Shown here: in pieces, positions 7,883-16,567 of the stretch
Numbering within the stretch: the stretch's first letter is position 1
Layout: each line of letters opens with the position of its first letter
Source of the DNA: Bacillus badius NBRC 15713
Lineage (GTDB): Bacteria; Bacillota; Bacilli; Bacillales; Domibacillaceae
Assembly (NCBI RefSeq): GCF_001591605.1
Contig: NZ_BCVF01000001.1
Coordinates: 154,436-218,435, forward strand
Direction: 5' to 3'
Length of the DNA stretch: 64,000 nt
The notes under the pieces: model-generated
The model's database searches: none
Told to the model about the DNA's origin: nothing
Seen by the model: only the letters and a program-made list of their open reading frames with translations
Made by a program: the position numbers and the translations under genes

Positions 7883-8776
7883 ATGAGAGATCACTTACAA
7901 GACTTTATACATTATATGGTTGTTGAAAAAGGACTGGCAAAAAACACAGTTGCCGCCTATGAACGTGATTTAAAGCATTATTTGCTGTTTTTGGACAAGG
8001 TGGAACAACTCGCCTCATTAAATGAAGTCACGCGCGCGCATATTGTTCAATTTCTCAGTCACCTAAAGTCGGAAGGGAAATCAGCAAAAACAATTGCCCG
8101 CCATGTGGCTTCTGTTCGCTCTTTTCACCAGTTTTTGCTGCGTGACAAAGCGGTTGAGCATGATCCTTCTGTTCATATTGAGCCGCCTAAAATGGAAAAG
8201 ACGCTGCCGAAGGTTTTGAACTTGGCGGAGGTGGAAGCGCTTCTTGCAGCTCCGGATACTTCCACTCCTTTCGGGAAGCGTGATCAAGCCATGCTGGAGC
8301 TTTTATATGCGACTGGCATGAGGGTGAGTGAATTGATCTCCTTGAATCTGGATGATGTTCATTTAACAATGGGCTTCGTCCGCTGTACAGGAAAAGGAAA
8401 CAAGGAACGGATTATCCCGATCGGAAAAACAGCGATTCGGGTGCTGGAAACCTATCTGCAGGCCGGGCGCCCGCAGTTAAAGTCCGCCAAGCATGCAGAA
8501 GAGGCGCTATTTTTGAATCACCATGGCAAACGCTTGTCTAGGCAGGGGTTCTGGAAGCTGTTAAAGGCGCTCTCTAAAAAGGCAAACATTGAAAAAGAAT
8601 TGACCCCGCACACGTTAAGGCATTCATTTGCTACTCACTTACTTGAAAATGGAGCCGATTTACGCGCTGTCCAGGAAATGCTCGGACATGCCGATATCTC
8701 CACCACACAAATTTACACTCATGTGACGAAAACAAGAATGAAGGATGTATACTCCCAGTTTCATCCGAGAGCGTAA
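7883..8776 (+). CDS. xerD: Site-specific tyrosine recombinase XerD
   Basis: XerD (RipX in B. subtilis) acts with XerC at the dif site to resolve chromosome dimers. This 297-residue protein has the N-terminal core-binding SAM-like domain (residues 1-85) and the C-terminal catalytic domain. All six catalytic positions are present: Arg147 (GMRVSEL), Lys171 (TGKGNKER), His243 and Arg246 (HTLRH), His269 (LGHAD) and the nucleophile Tyr278 (QIYTH). The ATG at 7883 has GGGGAG eight bases upstream. It is coupled to yqzK. Confidence 0.95.
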   Translation: MRDHLQDFIHYMVVEKGLAKNTVAAYERDLKHYLLFLDKVEQLASLNEVTRAHIVQFLSHLKSEGKSAKTIARHVASVRSFHQFLLRDKAVEHDPSVHIEPPKMEKTLPKVLNLAEVEALLAAPDTSTPFGKRDQAMLELLYATGMRVSELISLNLDDVHLTMGFVRCTGKGNKERIIPIGKTAIRVLETYLQAGRPQLKSAKHAEEALFLNHHGKRLSRQGFWKLLKALSKKANIEKELTPHTLRHSFATHLLENGADLRAVQEMLGHADISTTQIYTHVTKTRMKDVYSQFHPRA

Positions 8777-8791
8777 AGACAAGAAAACAGC

Positions 8792-8876
8792 AACTGCTGC
8801 TCGATCAGCGGCCAGCTTCTTCAGGGGAATGTGCCATTGGAAGAAGATCATCCGCTGCAGAGCAGTTTCTTTTTGC
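8792..8876 (+). terminator. Long branched hairpin and terminator after xerD
   Basis: Three pairing blocks nest in order: AACTGCT with AGCAGTT, CAGCGG with CCGCTG, and CTTCTTC with GAAGAAG. TTTCTTTTT follows. It probably ends xerD transcription, but the 77-base paired structure is longer than a normal terminator. Confidence 0.65.
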
Positions 8877-8920
8877 TTGTCAAAAAACCTGTGATTTCAT
8901 AAACTAAAATAAGCAACCAG

Positions 8921-8938
8921 TTGTCAGACATCTGACAG
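8921..8938. promoter_or_regulatory. Operator-like perfect palindrome upstream of deoB
   Basis: TGTCAGA-CA-TCTGACA is a perfect 7-2-7 inverted repeat about 75 bases before deoB. Downstream lie TTGGAT (8946-8951) and TATCAT (8971-8976), a weak promoter with 19-base spacing. The shape suits a dimeric repressor or activator of nucleoside catabolism; no regulator gene is next to it. Confidence 0.6.
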
Positions 8939-9011
8939 ATACCTATTGGATTATTCAAATCAGAATAGGGTATCATGGCAGTAAAAGCAATCTTAAGAAG
9001 GAGGAATCGAA

Positions 9012-10196
9012 GTGACGGCATCTACATATAAACGCATCCATTTGATTGTCATGGATTCAGTAGGGATTGGAGAGGCACCCGATGCTGAGAAATTTAATGA
9101 TTTGGGAGCGGATACAATCGGGCACATTGCCGAAAAAATGAATGGATTAACTCTGCCCCATATGGAAAAGCTCGGACTCGCCAACATTCGGGAGATCCGC
9201 GGATTGAAACAGGCTGAGAATCCGCTGGCTTATTTTACAAAAATGCAGGAGGCCTCCAACGGAAAAGATACAATGACAGGGCATTGGGAGATGATGGGCC
9301 TGCGTATCGATACTCCATTCCAGGTATTCCCAGAAGGATTTCCGCAAGAGTTAATAAAAGAACTGGAAGAAAAAACGGGAAGAAAGGTAATTGGCAACAA
9401 GCCGGCTAGCGGAACGGCTATTTTAGATGAACTTGGTCCTGAGCATATGGAAACCGGAGCGATGATTGTCTATACATCCGCTGATTCTGTACTGCAAATA
9501 GCGGCACATGAGGAAGTCATTCCACTGGATGAACTTTATCGCATTTGTGAAATTGCCAGGGAACTGACGTTAGATGAAAAATATATGGTGGGCCGCGTGA
9601 TTGCCCGGCCGTTCGTTGGACAGCCCGGTGCGTTTGCCCGTACATCCAACCGCCATGATTACGCGCTTAAGCCGTTTGGACGCACAGTCATGAATGAATT
9701 GAAAGATGGCGGATACGATGTGGTTGCCATCGGCAAGATTTCTGATATTTTCGATGGCGAAGGCGTTACAGAAGCGATTCGGACAACATCCAATATGGAT
9801 GGCATGGATCAGCTTGTTCGTGTATTGGCTAAAGACTTTACAGGTCTCAGCTTTCTTAATCTGGTTGATTTTGACGCGATGTTTGGCCATCGCCGGGACC
9901 CGGAAGGATACGGACGGGCTCTCGAAGAATTTGACGCGCGGCTCCCTGAGGTGCTGGACCAAATGACTGAAGATGATTTATTGATTATCACCGCTGACCA
10001 TGGCAACGATCCTGTTCATCATGGAACGGACCATACAAGAGAGTATGTGCCGCTGTTAGTGTACTCAAAGCGAATAAAGCAAGGAAGAGAATTGCCTGTG
10101 CGCAAGACCTTTGCTGATGTGGGTGCCACTGTTGCTGATAACTTCAAGGTAAATAAGCCAGCTCATGGAAATAGCTTTTTGCAAGAGTTGTCATAA
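9012..10196 (+). CDS. deoB: Phosphopentomutase
   Basis: DeoB (Drm) interconverts ribose-1-phosphate or deoxyribose-1-phosphate with the 5-phosphates, linking nucleoside breakdown to central metabolism. The 394-residue protein belongs to the alkaline phosphatase superfamily with two Mn ions. Metal-ligand motifs are visible: [11 protein letters not shown] at the N-terminus, and TADHGNDP followed by DHTREY near the C-terminus. The phosphorylated residue is expected in the KDTMTGHWE region. The start is GTG 9012 with AAGGAGG upstream. It is the first gene of deoB-pupG-pdp. Confidence 0.95.
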   Translation: MTASTYKRIHLIVMDSVGIGEAPDAEKFNDLGADTIGHIAEKMNGLTLPHMEKLGLANIREIRGLKQAENPLAYFTKMQEASNGKDTMTGHWEMMGLRIDTPFQVFPEGFPQELIKELEEKTGRKVIGNKPASGTAILDELGPEHMETGAMIVYTSADSVLQIAAHEEVIPLDELYRICEIARELTLDEKYMVGRVIARPFVGQPGAFARTSNRHDYALKPFGRTVMNELKDGGYDVVAIGKISDIFDGEGVTEAIRTTSNMDGMDQLVRVLAKDFTGLSFLNLVDFDAMFGHRRDPEGYGRALEEFDARLPEVLDQMTEDDLLIITADHGNDPVHHGTDHTREYVPLLVYSKRIKQGRELPVRKTFADVGATVADNFKVNKPAHGNSFLQELS

Positions 10197-10209
10197 GGAG
10201 AGAGAAAAA

Positions 10210-11025
10210 ATGATAAGAGAAAAAATAGACCAAGCTTCCGAGTTTTTGAAAAAAGAAAGCAATAAACAGCCTGCAATCGGCCTGATTTTGGGTTCAGGGC
10301 TCGGTGTGCTTGCTGATGAAATTGAAAACCCTGTGAAAATTGCTTACAACCGCATCCCTGATTTTCCGGTTTCAACGGTTGAAGGGCATGCCGGGCAGCT
10401 CGTTTTCGGAACGCTTTCCGGAAAAGAAGTAGTGGCCATGCAAGGTCGTTTTCATTATTATGAGGGATATTCATTTGAGCAGGTTACTTTCCCTGTGCGC
10501 GTGATGAAGGCACTTGGGGTCGAAACAATTATTGTGACAAATGCAGCGGGCGGGATTAATGAATCATTCCATCCGGGAGATTTGATGATTATTGAGGATC
10601 ACATTAATAATATGGGAGGCAATCCGCTCATTGGTCCTAATGATAACGAGCTGGGTGTCCGCTTTCCTGATATGTCAGAAGCCTACAGCAGGAAGCTGCG
10701 AAAGCTTGCAAAGGAGACGGCTGAAAAAATTAATTTATCTGTGCAAGAAGGCGTGTATGTCGGCAACACAGGTCCTGTATATGAAACACCGGCAGAGGTC
10801 CGAATGGCTCGGATAATGGGCGGAGATGCTGTTGGAATGTCAACGGTGCCGGAAGTCATTGTTGCCCGCCACGGCGGCATGGAAGTGCTTGGCATCTCCT
10901 GCATCTCTAACATGGCTGCCGGGATTCTCGATCAGCCGCTCACACACGACGAAGTGATGGAAACGACTGAACGAGTCCGGGCTGATTTTCTTCGTTATGT
11001 AAAAGAAATCGTAAAATCAATGTAA
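10210..11025 (+). CDS. pupG: Purine nucleoside phosphorylase
   Basis: This enzyme splits guanosine, inosine and their deoxy forms with phosphate to the base and (deoxy)ribose-1-phosphate, the substrate of DeoB. It has 271 residues, the same as B. subtilis PupG, and belongs to the trimeric class. Motifs: GSGLG phosphate loop, [22 protein letters not shown] and GISCISN with the purine-binding Asn. ATG 10210 is preceded by AAGGAGAGAG only 13 bases after deoB, so the genes are co-transcribed. Confidence 0.95.
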   Translation: MIREKIDQASEFLKKESNKQPAIGLILGSGLGVLADEIENPVKIAYNRIPDFPVSTVEGHAGQLVFGTLSGKEVVAMQGRFHYYEGYSFEQVTFPVRVMKALGVETIIVTNAAGGINESFHPGDLMIIEDHINNMGGNPLIGPNDNELGVRFPDMSEAYSRKLRKLAKETAEKINLSVQEGVYVGNTGPVYETPAEVRMARIMGGDAVGMSTVPEVIVARHGGMEVLGISCISNMAAGILDQPLTHDEVMETTERVRADFLRYVKEIVKSM

Positions 11026-11036
11026 GGGGTGATTGG

Positions 11037-12341
11037 ATGAGAATGGTCGATCTTATTCAGAAAAAGCGCGATGGAGAGCAGTTAACCACGGAAGAGATTC
11101 AATTCATCGTGGAAGGATATACGAATGGCACAATTCCTGACTATCAAGTAAGTGCCTGGCTGATGGCCGTTTATTTTCAAAATATGACGGAAAAAGAGCG
11201 TGCTGACTTAACGATGGCTATGGTAGCCTCAGGTGATCAAATCGACCTGCGGGCGATTGAAGGCGTAAAGGTAGATAAGCATTCGACTGGAGGAGTAGGC
11301 GATACGACAACGCTTGTGCTTGGTCCTCTTGTAGCTGCTGCAGGTGTGCCGGTTGCGAAAATGAGCGGCCGCGGTCTGGGCCATACAGGCGGCACGATTG
11401 ACAAGCTGGAAGCCATTGAGGGCTTTCATGTAGAAATTACAAACGAACAGTTTATTGAGCTCGTCAATAAAAATAAGATTGCCATTATCGGTCAAAGCGG
11501 CAATTTAACTCCGGCCGACAAAAAGCTTTATTCACTCAGGGATGTGACGGCTACAGTAAACAGCATCCCATTGATTGCCAGCTCCATTATGAGCAAAAAG
11601 ATTGCTGCTGGAGCGGATGCGATCGTTCTGGATGTAAAGACCGGAGCGGGCGCTTTTATGAAAACATTGGAAGATTCAAGAGAACTGGCTAAAGCGATGG
11701 TGAATATTGGGAATAATGTAGGCCGGAAAACCATGGCTGTTATTTCCGATATGAGCCAGCCGTTGGGCTTTGCTATCGGTAATGCGCTTGAAGTAAAGGA
11801 AGCGATTGATACGCTCAAGGGCGAAGGCCCTGAAGATTTAACAGAGCTGTGTCTGGTCCTTGGAAGCCATATGGTTTATGCTGCCGGAAAAGCCGATACG
11901 CTTGAAGAAGCCCGCCAAACGCTTCTTAAGCTAATCAATAACGGAGAGGCTTTGGCGAAATTCAAGCTCTTTATTGAAGCGCAAGGAGGAGACGGATCAG
12001 TTGTCGACCATCCGGAGCGGCTGCCGCAGGCGAAATACCAAATCGAACTGCCAGCAAAAAACGATGGCTGGGTAGCTGAAATTATTGCCGATCATGTCGG
12101 TACCGCAGCCATGTGGCTTGGCGCTGGCCGGGCGACGAAAGAGTCGGAAATTGACCTTGCTGTAGGAATGATGCTGAACAAAAAGATCGGTGCAAGTGTA
12201 AAAGCCGGCGAGTCACTTGCTACTATCTACAGCAACGACAAAGAAATTGAACACGTTAAAGAAGAACTGTATAGAAGCATCATTCTTTCTGAGGAAAAAG
12301 TAGAATCACCTCGCTTGATTCATGAGGAGATCACAGACTAG
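11037..12341 (+). CDS. pdp: Pyrimidine-nucleoside phosphorylase
   Basis: Pdp phosphorolyses thymidine, deoxyuridine and uridine. This 434-residue protein (about 433 in B. subtilis) shows the family signature [12 protein letters not shown], the Gly-rich [11 protein letters not shown] loop and the C-terminal hammerhead domain. In B. subtilis pdp sits with dra and nupC; here it completes a deoB-pupG-pdp operon, so purine and pyrimidine nucleoside cleavage share one transcript. AAGGGGTGA precedes the ATG at 11037; a second ATG at 11043 is possible. Confidence 0.95.
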   Translation: MRMVDLIQKKRDGEQLTTEEIQFIVEGYTNGTIPDYQVSAWLMAVYFQNMTEKERADLTMAMVASGDQIDLRAIEGVKVDKHSTGGVGDTTTLVLGPLVAAAGVPVAKMSGRGLGHTGGTIDKLEAIEGFHVEITNEQFIELVNKNKIAIIGQSGNLTPADKKLYSLRDVTATVNSIPLIASSIMSKKIAAGADAIVLDVKTGAGAFMKTLEDSRELAKAMVNIGNNVGRKTMAVISDMSQPLGFAIGNALEVKEAIDTLKGEGPEDLTELCLVLGSHMVYAAGKADTLEEARQTLLKLINNGEALAKFKLFIEAQGGDGSVVDHPERLPQAKYQIELPAKNDGWVAEIIADHVGTAAMWLGAGRATKESEIDLAVGMMLNKKIGASVKAGESLATIYSNDKEIEHVKEELYRSIILSEEKVESPRLIHEEITD

Positions 12342-12421
12342 TCCTTTTGCTGCCTGTCTCGCTATGTTCGGTGATTGAAAGAGAAGCGGCATCAGAAAGC
12401 AAGTGAATGATCAACACCTGA

Positions 12422-12457
12422 AAGAAGCATCTTTTTTAGAGGATGCTTCTTTTTTTG
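12422..12457 (+). terminator. Terminator of the deoB-pupG-pdp operon
   Basis: GAAGCATC pairs with GATGCTTC and is followed by seven T residues. The T-run abuts the dacF promoter -35 element. Confidence 0.9.
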
Positions 12458-12484
12458 TATAAAAATAGCCAATGTGGAAAAAAT
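12457..12484 (+). promoter_or_regulatory. Sigma-F type promoter of dacF
   Basis: GTATA at 12457-12461 is followed after 14 bases by GGAAAAAAT at 12476-12484, a full match to the sigma-F/sigma-G -10 pattern GGNNANANT. dacF is a known sigma-F gene in B. subtilis. Confidence 0.72.
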
Positions 12485-12531
12485 GGGTGTATATCAAATG
12501 GGAATTTTACCACTACACTGGAGGTCATTAC

Positions 12532-13710
12532 ATGATGAAGCGAATATTTCTATCAATAGTTGCCATTTTATTCATTTTTTCTGCTATTTCACCTTCTTTT
12601 GCCGTTCACGCTGCAGAAGAAAAAGTGAAACTGGCTGAGCAATCTAAATCTGCTGTTTTATTGGAACGGGATACAGGTGCCGTTTTGTTTGATAAAAATA
12701 GCCACAAACCGCTCCCGCCGGCTTCAATGACAAAGATTATGACGATGCTTCTTATTATGGAAGCCATTGAAGATAAAAAACTGACATGGGACGAAAAAGT
12801 CCGTACAAGTGAATACGCAGCATCAATGGGCGGTTCGCAAATTTTTCTGGAGCCCGGCGAAGAGATGACGGTCCGTGAAATGATGAAAGGCATCGCTATT
12901 GGTTCTGCTAACGATGCTTCTGTTGCCATGGCTGAACGGGTGGCAGGCAGTGAAGAAATGTTCGTAAAAAAAATGAATCAAAAAGCGAAAGAGCTCGGTT
13001 TAAAACAAACAAAATTTAAAAATGCCACCGGTCTGCCGAAAAAAGGGCATTACAGTTCCGCATACGACATGGCCATGATGGCAAAGGAGCTGCTGAGGTA
13101 TGAGAATATTACAAAATATACCGGTAAATATGAGGATTTTCTGCGCGAGGATAGCGATAAAAAATTCTGGCTTGTGAACACGAATCGGCTGATTAAATTT
13201 TATCCAGGTGTAGATGGATTAAAAACAGGTTTTACAAATGAAGCCAAATATTGTTTGACGGCTACCGCTTCAAAAGGAAATATGAGAGTAATCGCTGTCG
13301 TATTTGGGGCGCCGACACCAAAGGAAAGAAACGCTCAAATTACCGAGATGCTTGATTATGGCTTTCATCAATATGAAGTAACTCCTTTATATGGAAAAGG
13401 AAAGACCATTAGTTCTGTCCCGGTATCTAAAGGGGACAAAGCGGCAGTCCGCCTGGAAACAGCTGATAAAATTTCCGTGCTAATGAAAAAAGGAGAGAAG
13501 AAGGGAAAATTTTCAAAAAGGGTAGAGATAAAGAAAGAATTGCAGGCACCGATTAAGAAAGGCGAGGTGCTTGGGGAGCTGACGATTAAAGAAGATGGAA
13601 AAGTCGTATCCAAAACCCCGCTTATCGCAAAAGAAACAGTCAAACGGGCGAGCTGGTGGCAATTTTACAAAAAAGTATTTCACTCTTTCTCAAAAACAAA
13701 CGGCAGCTAA
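12532..13710 (+). CDS. dacF: D-alanyl-D-alanine carboxypeptidase DacF
   Basis: DacF is a low-molecular-weight penicillin-binding protein made in the forespore; it trims peptide side chains during cortex formation. This 392-residue protein has a signal peptide (residues 1-28, ending VHA), the Ser65-Met-Thr-Lys68 active-site motif, the SxN motif as SAN (usually SGN) and the KTG motif in LKTGF, then a beta-rich C-terminal domain. GGAGGT precedes 12532; ATG 12535 is an equally good start. It lies directly before spoIIA, as in B. subtilis, and read-through into spoIIAA is likely. Confidence 0.93.
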   Translation: MMKRIFLSIVAILFIFSAISPSFAVHAAEEKVKLAEQSKSAVLLERDTGAVLFDKNSHKPLPPASMTKIMTMLLIMEAIEDKKLTWDEKVRTSEYAASMGGSQIFLEPGEEMTVREMMKGIAIGSANDASVAMAERVAGSEEMFVKKMNQKAKELGLKQTKFKNATGLPKKGHYSSAYDMAMMAKELLRYENITKYTGKYEDFLREDSDKKFWLVNTNRLIKFYPGVDGLKTGFTNEAKYCLTATASKGNMRVIAVVFGAPTPKERNAQITEMLDYGFHQYEVTPLYGKGKTISSVPVSKGDKAAVRLETADKISVLMKKGEKKGKFSKRVEIKKELQAPIKKGEVLGELTIKEDGKVVSKTPLIAKETVKRASWWQFYKKVFHSFSKTNGS

Positions 13711-13759
13711 TGGCGAAAGAAAGGCTCTTTTAGCGAATTCATTCTAGTTTTGTCACAGG

Positions 13760-13789
13760 GAAGGATTGCCTGGCGGCATCGTCGAATTG
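13760..13789 (+). promoter_or_regulatory. Sigma-H promoter of the spoIIA operon
   Basis: GAAGGATTG (13760-13768) and GTCGAATTG (13781-13789) match the sigma-H -35 and -10 patterns with 12-base spacing. CGTCGAA in the -10 region also differs by one base from a Spo0A box. The spoIIA operon is sigma-H and Spo0A dependent in B. subtilis. Confidence 0.75.
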
Positions 13790-13821
13790 CTCTCTATCAA
13801 GAAAAAAGGGGGAGAATGCTA

Positions 13822-14184
13822 ATGAGTTTAACAATGGAGCTTGAAGTGATCGATCAAGTGCTCTGCCTGCGGCTGGCGGGTGAATTGGATCATCATACAG
13901 CTGAATCACTGCGCGAACAGGCGAGTGAAGCGATTGAACGGGAAGGTGTGCGGCACATTATTTTAAATATAGGCGATCTAACATTTATGGACAGCTCAGG
14001 TCTTGGGGTGATTTTAGGCCGTTATAAGCATATCAAGCAAAAGGATGGAGAAATGGTTGTATGTTCGATTTCTCCGGCAGTCCGCAGGCTGTTTGAAATG
14101 TCCGGCCTCTTTAAGATTGTCCGCATGGAGGCGTCAGAACAAGCGGCGCTGGAGCGATTGGGGGCGGCTTGTTATGAGAAATGA
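13822..14184 (+). CDS. spoIIAA: Anti-anti-sigma F factor SpoIIAA
   Basis: SpoIIAA is a STAS-domain protein that, when unphosphorylated, pulls SpoIIAB off sigma-F in the forespore. It has 120 residues (about 117 in B. subtilis). The phosphorylated serine is Ser58 in MDSSGLG, the same position as in B. subtilis. The start at 13822 has AGGGGGAG seven bases upstream; an earlier in-frame ATG at 13816 is too close to that site. It overlaps spoIIAB by 11 bases. Confidence 0.95.
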   Translation: MSLTMELEVIDQVLCLRLAGELDHHTAESLREQASEAIEREGVRHIILNIGDLTFMDSSGLGVILGRYKHIKQKDGEMVVCSISPAVRRLFEMSGLFKIVRMEASEQAALERLGAACYEK

Positions 14185-14614
14185 AATGACTATCCAATTC
14201 AGTGCGCTCAGCGAAAATGAATCATTCGCAAGAATCACTGTTGCTGCTTTCGTTGCTCAGCTAGATCCGACACTGGATGAATTGACAGAAATTAAGACAG
14301 TGGTTTCAGAGGCAGTCACCAATGCCATCATTCATGGGTACGAAGGAAATCCCGCAGGAATCGTTTATATTTCTGCCGTTTTGGAGGATGGCATTGTCGA
14401 TCTTGTGATCCGTGACGAAGGGATCGGTATGGAGAATGTCGAGGAAGCCAGGGAGCCGCTGTTTACAACGAAGCCTGAACTAGAACGGTCGGGCATGGGA
14501 TTTACCATTATGGAAAATTTCATGGATGAAATCGAAGTCATTTCGCACAAAGGAACAGGAACAGTGATCCGTTTAAAAAAGCAGCTTGCAAATAAAAAAG
14601 CCATGTGCAATTAA
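14174..14614 (+). CDS. spoIIAB: Anti-sigma F factor and serine kinase SpoIIAB
   Basis: SpoIIAB binds and holds sigma-F inactive, and phosphorylates SpoIIAA. This 146-residue GHKL-type kinase is the same length as in B. subtilis. The ATP-binding N box ([11 protein letters not shown]), G1 box (DEGIGM) and G2 box (SGMGFTIM) are intact. The ATG at 14174 lies inside the 3' end of spoIIAA, indicating translational coupling that keeps the two proteins in ratio. Confidence 0.95.
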   Translation: MRNEMTIQFSALSENESFARITVAAFVAQLDPTLDELTEIKTVVSEAVTNAIIHGYEGNPAGIVYISAVLEDGIVDLVIRDEGIGMENVEEAREPLFTTKPELERSGMGFTIMENFMDEIEVISHKGTGTVIRLKKQLANKKAMCN

Positions 14615-14625
14615 GGGGCCCGGCC

Positions 14626-15384
14626 ATGGATGTCGAAACGAAAAAACAAAAGACGGAAATTTTATCAGATGCCCAGCTGAAGCAGCTCATAAAAGAGAGC
14701 CAGGAAGGGAATCAGGAAGCGCGGGATACGATCGTTGAACGCAACATGAGACTTGTTTGGTCTGTTGTCCAGCGCTTTATGAACCGGGGGTATGATCCGG
14801 ATGATTTATTCCAAATTGGCTGCATCGGCTTATTGAAGTCAGTGGACAAATTTAATTTAAGCTATGATGTGAAATTTTCAACGTACGCCGTACCGATGAT
14901 CATCGGTGAAATTCAGCGGTTTATCCGTGACGACGGAACTGTCAAGGTTAGCCGGTCTTTAAAGGAAATGAGCAATAAAATCCGCCGGGCGCGCGAGGAA
15001 TTGCTGAAGCTGAATAGTCGGACGCCAACCATTCAGGAAATAGCAAGCTATCTTGATATTTCTCCAGAGGAAGCCATTATGGCCCAAGAAGCAGCCCGTT
15101 CTCCATCTTCTATTCATGAAACAGTGTATGAAAATGATGGCGACCCGATTACATTGCTTGATCAGATGGCTGATAAAAGCAGTGAACACCCTTTTGATCA
15201 GGTCATACTAAAAGAGGCAATCAGGGAGCTGGAAGAACGGGAACGGCTGATTGTGTATTTGCGCTATTATAAAGATCAAACCCAATCCGAAGTAGCTGTC
15301 CGGCTCGGGATATCGCAAGTACAAGTGTCCAGGCTGGAGAAGAAAATTCTTTCCCAGATGAAAGAGCGAATGAACGCCCCATAA
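14626..15384 (+). CDS. sigF: RNA polymerase sigma-F factor
   Basis: Sigma-F is the first forespore-specific sigma factor. The 252-residue protein has region 2 (RNMRLVWSVVQRF, then DDLFQIGCIGLLKSVDKF and FSTYAVPMIIGEIQRFIRDD), region 3, and the region 4 helix-turn-helix (QSEVAVRLGISQVQVSRLEKK split across the last 30 residues). ATG 14626 follows AAGGGG by seven bases. It is the third gene of spoIIAA-spoIIAB-sigF and ends at a strong terminator. Confidence 0.96.
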   Translation: MDVETKKQKTEILSDAQLKQLIKESQEGNQEARDTIVERNMRLVWSVVQRFMNRGYDPDDLFQIGCIGLLKSVDKFNLSYDVKFSTYAVPMIIGEIQRFIRDDGTVKVSRSLKEMSNKIRRAREELLKLNSRTPTIQEIASYLDISPEEAIMAQEAARSPSSIHETVYENDGDPITLLDQMADKSSEHPFDQVILKEAIRELEERERLIVYLRYYKDQTQSEVAVRLGISQVQVSRLEKKILSQMKERMNAP

Positions 15385-15423
15385 TAAAGCCAGTCAGGTA
15401 TTTTGCCTGACTGGCTTTATTTC
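15384..15423 (+). terminator. Terminator of the spoIIA operon
   Basis: AAAGCCAGTCAGG pairs with CCTGACTGGCTTT (13 bp) followed by ATTTC. Confidence 0.9.
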
Positions 15424-15437
15424 GTCTGGAAAGCGGT

Positions 15438-15466
15438 GCATGATTCTTCCTGTTCCGCCCATACTA
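15438..15466 (+). promoter_or_regulatory. Sigma-G promoter of the spoVA operon
   Basis: GCATG (15438-15442) and CATACTA (15460-15466) match the sigma-G -35 and -10 patterns with 17-base spacing. spoVA is sigma-G dependent in B. subtilis. Confidence 0.8.
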
Positions 15467-15501
15467 ACTATTAACAATTTATTTAACAGGGTGGGAGAAT
15501 G

Positions 15502-16125
15502 ATGGAAGTTCCGATTTACATCCGGCTTCACCACCGCATCCGGCACCGGGCGGACCTGCCAGTGCAGCTTAGGGACATTGCCGAAGTGAGTGCGCCGGAA
15601 AACATATTGTCCGATTTATTAGCTACAGTCATTCATGAGATCAGGCAGAGAGACGGAAAGGTTGTCATCATTGATGCCATGACCGTAGTAGAAAAGCTAA
15701 ACCGGCATTGGCCGGGTGTTGACATTCAGTTTATCGGGCCGCCCCAGACGATTGTTGAAACACCGCCGCCAAAGAAGAAGCTGCCCTTGCTGATTTTTTC
15801 ATTCGTCTGGTGTCTATTATTTGTTGGTGCAGCCCTTACAATTATGAATTTCCATGAAGATGTCAGTATGCGCGAGGTACACATTCAACTGTATGAAATT
15901 GTGACTGGAAAAAAAACACAGTACCCGCTGATCTTTCAAATCCCTTATTCCATTGGATTGGGAACAGGAATGGTGCTGTTTTTCAATCATTTGTTCAAAA
16001 AGAGACTGAACGAAGAGCCAAGCCCGCTTGAGGTAGAAATGTTTAATTACCAGCAAAATCTTGATCAGTACATGATTTTGCATGAAAGGAAAGAAAATAA
16101 GAAAAATGATGAATCTTCTTCATGA
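15502..16125 (+). CDS. spoVAA: Stage V sporulation protein AA
   Basis: SpoVAA is an inner spore membrane component of the SpoVA machinery for dipicolinic acid movement. This 207-residue protein (about 206 in B. subtilis) has a soluble N-terminal domain (residues 1-90), a membrane span near 95-118 containing the conserved INMNFHEDVSMR-like segment (here IMNFHEDVSMRE), and a second span near 150-168 followed by FKKRLNEEPSPLE. ATG 15502 is preferred over 15499 from spacing to GGGTGGG. Confidence 0.93.
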   Translation: MEVPIYIRLHHRIRHRADLPVQLRDIAEVSAPENILSDLLATVIHEIRQRDGKVVIIDAMTVVEKLNRHWPGVDIQFIGPPQTIVETPPPKKKLPLLIFSFVWCLLFVGAALTIMNFHEDVSMREVHIQLYEIVTGKKTQYPLIFQIPYSIGLGTGMVLFFNHLFKKRLNEEPSPLEVEMFNYQQNLDQYMILHERKENKKNDESSS

Positions 16126-16543
16126 TCTCCTCCTTGCATGTGCAGGCTTTGCCGGAGGCTTGGCGGTAGGGGCTGGCTATGTTGGTTTTATTACGGTTTT
16201 AGGCATTATTCCCCGCTTGATGCAGATCACGGCTACATGGGAGAAAATCAGAAGCTATGAATGGGCGGTGATTGCGGGGGTACTGGCGGGAACACTTGTC
16301 AGCTTTATCCCATTTACTCTGGGGCTGCCGCCCTTTGTACTTATCCCTGTTGGGTTATTGAGCGGAATTTTTATTGGCCTGCTGGCGGCTGCTTTAACGG
16401 AAGTATTGAACGTTTTCCCGATTTTAGCCAAAAGAATTGGCATTCATGCCCATATTATCGCGCTTATGATGGCCATCGCACTCGGAAAAGTGGCCGGCTC
16501 ATTGTTTCATTGGCTTTATCTTGTTTATCAGCAAAGGGTTTGA
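16106..16543 (+). CDS. spoVAB: Stage V sporulation protein AB
   Basis: SpoVAB is a multi-span inner spore membrane protein of the SpoVA system, here about 145 residues with four hydrophobic segments (near residues 5-28, 52-72, 78-100 and 115-140). The run ALTEVLNVFPILAKRIG is highly conserved in the family. The start is uncertain: ATG 16106 and 16109 have only a distant AAAGGA, and ATG 16082 is in frame too. Any of these overlaps spoVAA. The usual next genes, spoVAC, spoVAD and spoVAE, are absent here. Confidence 0.9.
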   Translation: MMNLLHDLLLACAGFAGGLAVGAGYVGFITVLGIIPRLMQITATWEKIRSYEWAVIAGVLAGTLVSFIPFTLGLPPFVLIPVGLLSGIFIGLLAAALTEVLNVFPILAKRIGIHAHIIALMMAIALGKVAGSLFHWLYLVYQQRV

Positions 16544-16567
16544 TTCAGACAGCAAGGAGGAGTGTAT

